Source of the DNA: Macrocybe gigantea
Taxonomy: Eukaryota; Basidiomycota; Agaricomycetes; Agaricales; Callistosporiaceae
DNA length: 64,000 nucleotides
Assembly: GCA_011319805.1 (NCBI GenBank)
Contig: SJRY01000066.1
Location: 1 to 64,000 of the forward strand
Direction of reading: 5' to 3'
The position numbers and the translations under genes were made by a program. Below the pieces are notes generated by a model. The model ran no database searches. It was not told the DNA's origin and saw nothing but the letters and a program-made list of their open reading frames with translations. This document shows positions 55,120-64,000 of this stretch, in pieces (within the stretch, counting starts at the first letter, position 1; the number at the start of each line of letters is the position of its first letter).

Positions 55120-57504
55120 ATGTCTACACTCGTTCTTAATTGTTGGATTCAGGGCGATGATTACGATGACACTTTCCCTGTCGAAATTCCATTAAGAAAG
55201 GACGTAGGAGCACTGAAGGATGCGATAATAGACAGCAACAGTGACAGGTTCCAAGGCATCGACGCTGTTGACCTCGATCTCTGGCAGGTTTCTATCGCTT
55301 TCGATGATAGCTATGAAGAAAATGTGGAGAAACTTGATTTAACTCGTCTGAAGCCCTTGTCCTTTCGTATGACGCTATCGTCGTGCTTTGCGAATCATAT
55401 GGAAGCCCACCTGGACGTCATTGTTAAGGCTCCGTCAGGTGAGTGTGAATTTCTCTTGCCTTTCGAAATCATTCTGATTTCAGCAGCTTCCAACCGAAGT
55501 GTAGATTCGCCGCTGCTCCCACTGCTCAAACTCAATTGTCTAGTATTCGGTGATCCTATCAACCGTATCTTTTCAGTTGAAATTCCAGCGACGAAAAATG
55601 TGGCGGACCTGAAAGATGTGATAAAAGAGGAAATGAAACCGGCTTTCGACCACAACCCTGCTTCCGACCTCGCTCTCTGGCAGGTTTCTATCCCCGTCGA
55701 CGGCCATTTCAATGAGCAGCTTGGAAAACTGGACCTCGTTGATGGACGATCATTGCCGGCTGTGAAGAGACTGGGGCCACTCTTTCCTGGTGAAATAGAG
55801 GAAGAGAGCGTTCATATTATTGTCAAACCTCCGCCCGAAGAACCAAGGAAAGGTGAGCAGAACGGTGGCGCTGATATGCCTTTTTCCTGATTTCGGTAGC
55901 TTTCAACCAAAGTGTAGATTCGCGGCTGCTCCCACTGCTCAAACTCAATTGTCTAGTATTCGGTGATCCTATCAACCGTATCTTTTCAGTTGAAATTCCA
56001 ACGACGAAGAATGTGGCGGATCTGAGGAAAGCGGTAAAAGAGGAAAACAAGATCAGGTTCCAATACACCGATGCTTCCGACCTCGCTCTCTGGCAGGTTT
56101 CTATCCCCGTCGACGGCCATTTCAATGAGCAGCTTGGAAAACTGGACCTCGTTGATGAACGATCATTGCCGGCTGTGAAGAGACTGGGGCTACTCTTTCC
56201 TGGTGAAATAGAGGAAGAGAGCGTTCATATTATTGTGAAACCTCCCCTTGGCAAACTGGGAAAAGGTGAGCAGGATAGTGGCATTGAATTGTGTTGTGCT
56301 TGTCAATTTATTATGGCGCCGCACAGAACGGGCAGCACTAGAGCGAATAAGGGACCTTGTGGGAGGCGTTGCCAACCTGACTCTTCACGTTCACAAATTC
56401 AACCAATGGAGCGAAGATGACATCCGATATCCAAAAAATGATATTGACCTTCGTTTCAGTTTCGACGAAGGTCAACCAGTGCTATCCGGCGACACCGATT
56501 ATCCTGAATTCGTGGTTCAATTTCTTTATAACCTGAAGAAGAAGAGGAAATTGTCTTTGCGGGATAAGGTAATGCATGAAATCCGTATTTCATCGAAGCT
56601 TTAATTGACTATCATTGTAGGAAAAATATCGATACCTCGAAACTATATTGCGCCGACGATTTTCCGATTTTTTCGAGATAGTCGAGGAGGACGCAAATGT
56701 TGTTGAGCATGAGATTCGCGCCTACATTGCGGCAATGATCGATTGTGCTCCGAACGTCGCCACCATCAATACGAAGTCTTCTTTCTTCAAAGAAAGTTCC
56801 TTCACCGTTTTCACTGTCGATCCAGTTTTCCGAACACTCGAAGGCTACGATAAGTATGATTGATGTTTTGGCCACGAGTTCAGTCATTTATGTTTTCAAG
56901 GGGTGTCACAGTCGAACCGATCATGATCATTCAAGAGATCAACCGGGGCCAGGGAATTAAGAATGCCAAATGCAGAAGATACAGTGCAAAATGCGATTTT
57001 GCGCTTAGTACACCTTACGGCCCGACTGTCATTCACGAAAATGTGTCTCGAAATGATGAAATGGACAGGAATCGGATGCTTCTGGAAGCGACGGTCTATG
57101 TCCGAGTCGGAAACAAGCTAAGGAAGAACAACCGAGACTTGATCATACTTTGCTTTCACGTCAACAAAAAGTTTGAAGTCGAACGATATATTGTTTATCA
57201 ATCGCCTTTGCATAATCACAGACGCGTACGTGATAATCTGTGATGTATAGACTAAATCTGACATCTTTTGTAGGTCGGAATAATTCATGACCGGGTATTC
57301 AAGCTTTCGGACCCTCTTGATTGCTTTGAATTCCTTTTCGAACTGTTCAACTATCTTGACATCTATCAAACTTTAATGGATGGATTCGACCCAAGCAAGA
57401 ACACTCCAGTTAATATTGTCAGCAACCTGGTGAGGGAAATCCTCAAGAAATCCCTCTCCTCCAAGAGTCTAGACCATGAAGAATATCTTTCAGATGACTG
57501 GTGA
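55120..57504 (+). CDS. Crinkler (CRN) family protein, three header domains
   Basis: Intact 694-codon gene in seven exons: 55120-55438, 55484-55852, 55900-56265, 56327-56568, 56621-56853, 56901-57225, 57274-57504; all phases agree. Each of the first three exons encodes a ubiquitin-like CRN header (first: LNCWIQGD...DLDLWQVSIA; second and third: LNCLVFGDPINRIF...DLALWQVSIPVDG). Exons 2 and 3 are near-identical copies. The C-terminal part (exons 4-7) has a helical region, then SAKCDFAL followed by TVIHENVS and RMLLEATVYVR, a pattern that could fit a PD-(D/E)XK nuclease-like fold, and a short acidic end. CRN proteins are effector or conflict proteins of fungi and oomycetes. No signal peptide, so likely intracellular or nuclear. 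Confidence 0.88.
55484..56265 (+). repeat. Tandem duplication of a header exon
   Basis: 55484-55852 and 55900-56265 are highly similar in direct tandem, with a long identical central run (the VSIPVDGHFNEQLGKLDLVD codons and flanks). Differences cluster in the first helix and at the 3' edge. Both exons keep phase 1-1, so the unit can be added or lost without a frame change. Confidence 0.92.
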
Positions 57505-57580
57505 AATGTTGAAAATCGATGTTGCCTATCCTCTGTCTATTATGAAATATGAAATATTCCAAAAGAATCAGGCCAACAGA

Positions 57581-58938
57581 TCATGAAAATGCTTCCCAGC
57601 CATCGTCCAAGCCCTCCTTAACCTTACAATAATGTGCATCTCCAGACCCTCCCAACCAATTCCCCACTCGCTTCTCATCCTTCTCATAGATTTCGTTGCC
57701 CTCAAACCCGCTCTTGTTATCATCTCCACCTTCATCTAACACTGTCACATCCCCATTGCCCCAAAGGGCGAGCACTGCCCAACAGACGACGATCATGCCC
57801 GGAGGTCTCTGTTCGCCAACACTCTCCATGGCTTTGACGATGTTATCAAGCGTCGACGAAACGACACGCTGATCGGGCATCGACGCTCTTTCGACGATAG
57901 CAATGGGTGTATGGCCTGGGTATTCTGCGCCGTCCCGCCTCCGCTTGTCGACGCTAGTAAGCGGCACATCGGGAATCGGTGAAATCAAGGCGTCGACGAC
58001 TTCTTTCAGCCTTGCTACGCCCATGAGAATCACGAGTGTCCTGCTCCTCACATATCCGGGTAACTTTACGCCCTTGCCACCTCTTCCAACCCCCGTGCAA
58101 ACGATAAAGGACTCGGCGACTCCTCGCTGAGTGATGGGTATACCAGCTAGTAGCGGGCCGGCCAAAGCGGATGAGACACCGGGTATAACCAGAGGCTCGA
58201 AACCTTGCGAGCGGAAATATAAGACTTCTTCACCGGAACGAGCGTACACCGCTGGATCTCCCTGCTTTAGCTAGGGAAAGCACGACTGATGAGATCCCAC
58301 AAGTCTTCTAACAGAGTCAAAAAGCAGTACGTACGCGAACAACACATAAGCCTTTCTTTGCAGCTTCAACAGCCTCATGCATCATTTCGATCTGAGCGCC
58401 ATCCGCGTTGCCTGGGAATTTTCTAGCAATTTTAATCCTAACGTGTTTCGGTATCACGTTGAGTACTGAATCTGGAACGAGTTTGTCAGATAGGACGAGG
58501 TCGGCTTGTTGGGACAGAGCGGTATGAGTTGCCAATGTTAGAAGGGATGCGTGGCCAGGTCCTGAGCCCACCAAGAGGATTCGCCCTGGTTTGAGCATAG
58601 GTAATGTCTGTAGCGCGAGGGAATGAAGTGAAATTGGAATCGAATCCGGTGTCGATGATATTGCCTGAGGGGCCGACGACGACAAGATATCGTTCATTTC
58701 CGCTTCGGACAAATTGGCTAGTTTCGAAAACGGCCAATCTGACTTGGGCTACCCATCTCACACGACGTCTTGCTCGTTCTGTATTCGTTTCGGATTGATA
58801 GTCGCTGCTTGATCGAGACGGGACCGGTCGGTTAGGTGTCAGGACACCAGCGTCTTCGTTGAATTCATCGTCGCCTTCATCGTCAACTTCGACTTCCTCG
58901 CGCTCTGTCCCTGCTCTGGCCTTTTCGTTATCGTACAT
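57581..58938 (-). CDS. MET1: Uroporphyrinogen-III C-methyltransferase (MET1-like)
   Basis: Makes precorrin-2 from uroporphyrinogen III with SAM, for siroheme of sulfite and nitrite reductase. ATG at 58938 begins a disordered acidic region; RVRWVAQV and PFSKLANLSEAEMNDIL are the linker domain known from fungal MET1; the methylase starts at LKPGRILLVGSGPGHASLLT. After an intron at about 58275-58334 it continues LKQGDPAVYARSGEEVLYFR, VIPGVSSALAGPLLAGIPIT and LVILMGV. One base is missing near 58728 (QV then DWPFSK). The N-terminal NAD(P)-binding dehydrogenase/ferrochelatase half of fungal MET1 is not visible; only 140 bp separate the start from the next gene. Truncation or an unusual split gene is possible. 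Confidence 0.9.
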
Positions 58939-59077
58939 CCCCGCGTTAGCGTATCTTCACAACAGCAACAACCACCGCCGAGGGCAAAACATAGCAATGC
59001 AATCATCAAGAAAACCTGCAGCAGAGGGACCATCAGCCCAATTCGTACATCATGTTTTTCCTGAAAGACTGCACCAT

Positions 59078-59857
59078 TTAGTTCACGAACTGCTTGAACG
59101 CTTCAAAACAAGCGAGTATGGAACGCCTGTTGTCCAGAGGGCGCATACCCTCGCTGAGACGGCGGGCAGGCCTGGGAACATCTGGGCGATGCATAGCAAC
59201 AACTGTGGGCGTGGCTGGATATTCACCCCTCTGAACTGCCTGAATTAGTTCCAATGTGACAGGGATTTTGAAAAATGTTGGGGATGTGCCGGTCATCGTG
59301 ATGCCGGCCATTACTTTGACGTCGAGCTGATCCACGCCAAGGAGATCTCGGGTTCGGTTGTTGGACTGAACGGCGGCGATAGCCTCAGCGATGAGCTCAG
59401 GAGCGGGATCCACGGTTTCTAAATGTCGTTTGTCTTCCTGAACGAGGAGTAAATATCCGTCCCTATCCATGACACACACATCTGTCTTAGTATGCCTCCA
59501 CTCTCCACAGATGAAGAGAGGAATGTCTTTGCGACTGCGCAAGTCCCTGCCCAACGCTCGACCAGCATAACCCATCACGCGCAGAAGTTGCATGGTGAAA
59601 TCGTCAACAGCAGACTCTTCACCTGGAACTGGTTCCATCGCGAGATTCATATACCGGACAACTTGGTAGCTTTCATCGTCCACCATTTCGTCCGCCGTCA
59701 ATCTGTTGAGGAGATCGGGATGATGAGGCGGAGGAGGGAGGGCTGCCTGATTGAAGAACATAGCAGTATTCTGTCGGACGATGGTGATATTGTACGCGGA
59801 AAGGTCGTTGACGGTCCAGTCATGTCCAGACTTAGCATTGCGAATGAGGTTGGCCAT
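59078..59857 (-). CDS. Hypothetical protein with nuclease-like E-x-K motif
   Basis: Single uninterrupted frame, ATG 59857 (MANLIRNAKSGHDWTVNDLS) to a stop at 59078, 259 residues. The middle reads FTMQLLRVMGYAGRALGRDL, DIPLFICGEWRHTKTDVCVM, then YLLLVQEDKRHLETVDP with D..(E-x-K) spacing as in PD-(D/E)XK nuclease-fold proteins, and PELIAEAIAAVQSNNRTRDL. The C-terminal part is beta-rich (KVMAGITMTGTSPTFFKIPV). It resembles an orphan family I have seen in Agaricomycetes; the nuclease assignment is inference from the motif only. No signal peptide or membrane helix. Confidence 0.7.
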   Translation of the reverse strand: MANLIRNAKSGHDWTVNDLSAYNITIVRQNTAMFFNQAALPPPPHHPDLLNRLTADEMVDDESYQVVRYMNLAMEPVPGEESAVDDFTMQLLRVMGYAGRALGRDLRSRKDIPLFICGEWRHTKTDVCVMDRDGYLLLVQEDKRHLETVDPAPELIAEAIAAVQSNNRTRDLLGVDQLDVKVMAGITMTGTSPTFFKIPVTLELIQAVQRGEYPATPTVVAMHRPDVPRPARRLSEGMRPLDNRRSILACFEAFKQFVN

Positions 59858-60369
59858 TAAAGATAAGGCTGACCATGGAATCAGACGCGTGCCAGCGACA
59901 TGTGGGGTGAGCTCAAGTACAATAAGTCTTTTAGGGGTACAGCGGCGACATACCTCGGTTTGATCCCTTTAAGACTTTTTGAGGTGAAAGATAAGTCTGG
60001 CGTGCTCATTAGCAATGTCACGACTTAACAATTATATAATATTAACCCGTGCGAAACCCATAAATCCTTTCGCTACAATAAATACAAAGCTATAACCCAT
60101 AAACATAACCTTTAAATCACAGTTTCAACACACTGCTTTCCACAGGCGCCACCTTCATGTCACCAGAATGACTCCTCTCTCTGTCGCCGATCGCATGGAA
60201 CGGAACTCGCTTGACCTGTTGGATAACAGAATGTCAGAATGATGCTGAGCACAGAGAACGGAACAACGTCCTACATCGGGTCTTCAGATACTTCTGTGAG
60301 CGTGTGCACTTGCAAGCCCCGAGTAGTATTATATACTCCCATTTCCATGTCGCCACGCTGTAAACTTGT
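59858..60369. other. Intergenic
   Basis: No gene. AT-rich near 60025-60110. Contains GTCCTACATCGGGTCTTCAG near 60270, matching a word at about 54962. Confidence 0.6.
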
Positions 60370-61785
60370 TCAATCATCCAACCACTTCTGAACAAACATG
60401 AAACGTACGACGCGACGAGTTCCGCCGCCGCTATGGCTGTTGGTCGACTGATAGGCCCTGGAGCCGGACCCTCCTCCTCGAAGCTCTCTCCGAGCATTCA
60501 ACGTCCACATCATGGAAAAAGCATATAGCTTCGGCAACATTTGATTAAAGAGGACGGAAATCAAATGGTCGTTTCCGGAATATACTTGCGAAAAGATTAG
60601 ATTCAACATCGCGCTACACAAGAAGGAAGGTGAGCGCGGGTCGGGTTGAACGTGAAACTGCTGAGCCGTACCACAAGCTGCCGGCGCTGCAGTCTGAAAG
60701 GTCAGGCGGACCAACGCTTGTATGAGGCCCACGGTCCTGGATAATATCGTGTGAACACAGACCGGAATCTTGTCGAGATTTTATATTGACACACTGAGGA
60801 AGGACTGTGTCCTTAGCCTTGACGAGGAAATACGCTGTCGACATAGTGATGAGAAAATCCCCAGCTTAATACAAAAGATAACCATTAATTTTCTTTCCTG
60901 GACGCCACTAGAACTCAGACGTACCAAAGGCCGCGCTGAGGTGAGCAGCAACTATGAAAGAAGTATCAGTCGTGTTCCGGAAGAGACGGGACATAATCTT
61001 TACACCATGTTGCAATTTGGTGTCCAGCCGAAGCGCCGAGCGAGATATAGTACGTCTAGAGAGCAAGTCACGACCATGAGATGAAATCCAGCATGCATCG
61101 CGCCGAGTCGCGCACCGCCACACATATTGACAGATAAGCGAAAAGAAGAACGAGCGCTATGGGGACAACGAAAAAGTAATTTTTCTTTGACACGACCCAG
61201 AGGCGATAACAGAAGTAAGCTTGGACGTAGATTCCGATGCTGGCGACCTGTACGTGATATTTCTGCTTAACGTGGCCATTGGTGCACGGCATATACTCAC
61301 CATCAGGCTAGAACCTGTCTGCCACCAGGCCGTATAATTCAAAAGGATCGCTCCTTGGAGGTCTTTGAAGTGGTATATAAACATAATCCAAACAGTGGCG
61401 CTGAGCAAACGTCATTACGCGCAACGGAACCTCAATCAGAGAACCAGTACTCACAAAGAATGGACGGATTTTAACGTGGTTAAAATCAGCAATCCACCAA
61501 CCGCCAGGTTTGTTCCTAACCGGTCTTCGAAGTGGCAGGTGAAATAATTTTTGAACTGCGGCACAATCGCCTTGGTTAAGCACGGGAACGCGGGGTTAAA
61601 CTGCGTTCTTACTTGGCAGAAGAGTATTCCCTGGAGGATGAAGTCCAAGATGGAACCTATGAACTGGCGGTGGGGGTAAGCACGAAAGCATCTCTCGAGG
61701 AGACAGGTTTGATACGCACCCAGGGACCCAGAAGGAACTTGGCCTGTTGAAGTTCTTCATGTGTTAACTGCACATCTGGGATCAT
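60370..61785 (-). CDS. DUF6534-like membrane protein (copy D)
   Basis: The only copy on the minus strand. ATG 61785 (MIPDVQLTHEELQQAKFLLG); exons: GSILDFILQGILFCQ; FKNYFTCHFEDRLGTNLAVG with LILTTLKSVHS; ATVWIMFIYHFKDLQGAI with NYTAWWQTGS; ASIGIYVQAYFCYRLWVVSK; IATWCKIMSRLF region; MSTAYFLVKAKDTVLP; GLIQALVRLTFQTAAPAA; AMLNLIFSQVYSGNDHL with KLYAFSMMWTLNARRELRGG; and a tail ending near 60370. Gly/Ser-rich tail instead of the MKSS type of A and B. Same family and topology as copies A-C. Confidence 0.72.
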
Positions 61786-62983
61786 AGTAGAAAGTTAGGG
61801 CGACGCCCTCTCAGGCCCATGCTCTCGATGACTTCGTTGTCTTTTAAACGACAAAATATTCAGGAGTTGCTCCTGAGGGGCAGTCGAATCGCTAAGTAGA
61901 TGATCTATCGATTTGGGATCAAAAAAAAAAAGGAAGAAAAAAAAGAGCGTGATGGGTAACCGGGATTGGCTATCGGATTTTTAGTTGCCGACCAAGCCGT
62001 ATCAAGTCGCCGAAATTGTACGACTTGGGAATGCATCTCGCTCAAAATGAGTATTGGAGGCGGATGGAGGCGGATATGTAGAAACCTGAATAGGGGCCGC
62101 GCCCGCACCATGTTCAAGTTTCTCCGACAAGGCCATGCGTGATCGCAGGCACGGGTGTCGCCGCCTGCACCCTGGTCGTCATCCATGCCTTTACGTGAAT
62201 AGACCGCCTTGCGCCTGTGCCTTCAGAGGAACATTTGCAATGACATGCTCAACTTCCAAAAGCGAAACAGCGACGCTCACGGTACCATCAGGGTGCGCGG
62301 TATGGAGGGAATTGGAACATAATGGAACTTGGGGATTAAAACGCCCGAACGGAACGACCGCACATGCCATGCCACGTCCTAGGCACAGCGTTTTGTCAGT
62401 TTTTGGAGGAAACAGAGGCTCACACGTGCAGCGTAGTTAGCGCTTAACCACTCATGATCAATAAAGATTGCATCGTTACGAAGCCTGCACGAATGAACGT
62501 CGCAAGAGAGCAGCACAAACCACTCGAGCTTGCATGCGGTCTCAGAGCACGCTGTGCATATGCCTCGATTTGGCCGAAAGATCGGAAGTTTCCTGCTCAT
62601 GGAAAAACTAAGTTCCTTCGAGTTCTAGCAAGTCGACGCCTCTTCGACTCCAAGCGAGAAAAGGATGCTATCACGAAAAGTATGTTATGCAGTTGTACAT
62701 GCAACTTTGTCATCCCATGCTCAATCAGAAGGCCTACTCACAACACAGAATCCAGTGAACGCTGAATTTTTTTTATTTCAGTGCGGTATCGCCTACGAGA
62801 GCCAGGCACATTGTCATGGACCGCAACCGTCCCATCAGAACTACGATTGCACTGATCTTTGTCGAAATAGACCTCTAGATCGCTCTAAAAAAAACTCGCC
62901 ATATGCACGAGAAACGTTAACACGAGAGACAGTGCCTCATTTTTCTTTCGAAGCTCTGACTAACCTGCACGAACTCTTTCAGG
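61786..62983. other. Intergenic, no supported gene
   Basis: About 1.2 kb with only short frames on both strands. Holds an A run near 61921 and TTTTTTT near 62768. Nothing recognised. Confidence 0.6.
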
Positions 62984-64000
62984 TCATGAGTCCAGCGCCC
63001 AACCGAACACCCGTTCGGATTCTTCCAGCCTCTCGCAAACCTTGCGGACCTTTTCGTCATCAACGTTCGCAACGGAGAACCTTATCCAGCGACCTCCTTC
63101 CCACCCGTCGGACCCTAAAGCTTTTTCATCGCAGAAGAACGCGCTCGGAAGCGTCACAACCCCCAGCTCAGCCGCTAGCCTTTTGCTTACGTTCAAAGAG
63201 CTAACGTTGACGAACGGGTGCCGCACGAAAGCGTAATAGCCTCCCTGAGAGCCAATCTTCCATCGTTTAGGTAGGGCCTGTCGGAAAAGCGCGTGCCTGG
63301 ATTCAATTGCGAGTGCGGTATCTCGAATGAAGGGCCTCATAGACTCCATCAAGGGTGCCAGTGCGATCTGAAGAGGGCGCGGGGACAGATCTGGAGACAA
63401 TCCAGGACTGTCTTGATCTGCTTCAGGAGAGTTGGGGAGGCGACGATGGCCCCTAATCGATGACCTGGGACACAGTATGATTTCGAGAAGGAGAAAAGGT
63501 GCACAAGGGTCGCTCGCCATGGCGATGCGGTCGGAGAGTTGAAGAGATCGTGGGGTGCACCTGTCAGAATGAAATCGCGGTACGTTTCGTCCAGGACCAG
63601 GGCCATGTTGTGTTCCTTTGCCAGTGTGGCAAAGGATGCGATGAGGGATGGTGAATAGATGGCTCCTGTCTATTTTTTTTTTGATCAGAAGCGGCATGAG
63701 CCTTTCATCCTTCCAAAGACGGTTGAGAAATAATCACGAACTGGGTTGTTTGGGGTTACAAGTGCGATCGCCTTTGTCTTCGATGTGATGAGCGTACTGC
63801 ATTTTTCGACTGAGGGAGCGAATCCATCTGCAGGGTAGGTTGAAAGAGGCACAGGCTTTATGCCCAGGAGGGTCAAGTCCATCCTGTACGTGTCAGTACC
63901 AATCCTCAAGAAAAACTGAAAAATTCGTACTGGTGATTGAAGTACCTATTTCTCAAGTTCAAGTCAGTAACCCAGGACGTGCCTTCAGCGGAGCAACAGC
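62984..64000 (-). CDS. Class I/II PLP aminotransferase, 5' end outside window
   Basis: PLP-dependent aminotransferase (fold type I) cut by the right edge. Exons from the right: RYFNHQ near 63940, then DLTLLGIKPVPLSTYPADGF and AIALVTPNNP to an intron near 63672-63740, then TGAIYSPSLIASF, ALVLDETYRDFI (the Asp and Tyr that contact PLP), LFSFSKSYCVPGHRLGAIVA (Schiff-base Lys in SFSKSY), then ALFRQALPKRWKIGSQGGYYA, ELGVVTLPSAFFC and WIRFSVANVDDEKV, the Arg of RFS binding the substrate carboxylate. One base is missing near 63383 in a C run. Substrate cannot be told from the sequence. Confidence 0.9.

Noticed and set aside
55120..57504. Calling the CRN exons separate genes
   Set aside because: All six junctions have GT..AG signals and matching phases, giving one continuous 694-codon gene.

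Overview
This window comes from a filamentous basidiomycete, most likely an Agaricomycete (mushroom-forming) fungus. The evidence is many 45-75 nt GT..AG introns, eukaryotic housekeeping genes (UTP14, MET1, an NRAMP transporter, a Tra2-like RRM protein), families typical of Agaricomycetes (a DUF6534-like membrane protein cluster, a DUF6698-like protein, an SPT5-like paralog, a Crinkler effector) and large Ty3/gypsy elements. No bacterial-type operon, CRISPR array, tRNA or rRNA gene was seen.

Layout. 1-7.6 kb is accessory sequence: a small unknown gene, a near-perfect 97-bp inverted repeat, an SPT5-like paralog with several frame breaks, a DUF6698-like gene, an acidic disordered ORF set and an AT-rich tandem repeat. 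From 7.65 to 27.0 kb there is an amidohydrolase gene split by an 18-kb nest of retrotransposons. The outer Ty3/gypsy element (7726-25684, LTRs about 1.13 kb) sits in an intron six bases past the exon edge. A younger chromodomain-type Ty3/gypsy element (14087-20606, identical 320-bp LTRs, TSD ATAGA) sits inside the outer reverse transcriptase gene. From 27 to 31 kb little is assignable. 31-41.4 kb is a conserved block: NRAMP transporter (+), UTP14 (-), Tra2-like RRM protein (+) and an unknown protein (+). From 43 to 62 kb four DUF6534-like membrane protein genes alternate with a coiled-coil gene, a single-pass membrane protein, a Crinkler protein with three header domains, a MET1 gene without its NAD-binding half and a gene with a nuclease-like motif. 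A class I/II aminotransferase runs off the right edge.

How the parts relate. The retrotransposon nest shows a clear time order: a 5'-deficient amidohydrolase copy, then the outer insertion (LTRs differ by about 40 transitions and no transversion that I could find), then the inner insertion (LTRs identical). The inner element carries three readable replication and expression signals: a PBS complementary to its own mRNA 5' end (Tf1/sushi-type self-priming), a G_GGT_TTT slippery site with a stem-loop at the gag/pol junction, and a C-terminal chromodomain. The outer element carries a duplicated polypurine tract and an antisense gene with its own TATA box and a Zn2Cys6-like motif.

Caution. Many conserved genes, including the normally essential UTP14, show single-base frame breaks, nearly all explainable as one missing base and often in a homopolymer. 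Either consensus errors or real decay could cause this, so frame breaks alone should not be read as pseudogenes. Exon boundaries were placed by eye from splice signals and reading frame and may be off by a few bases.
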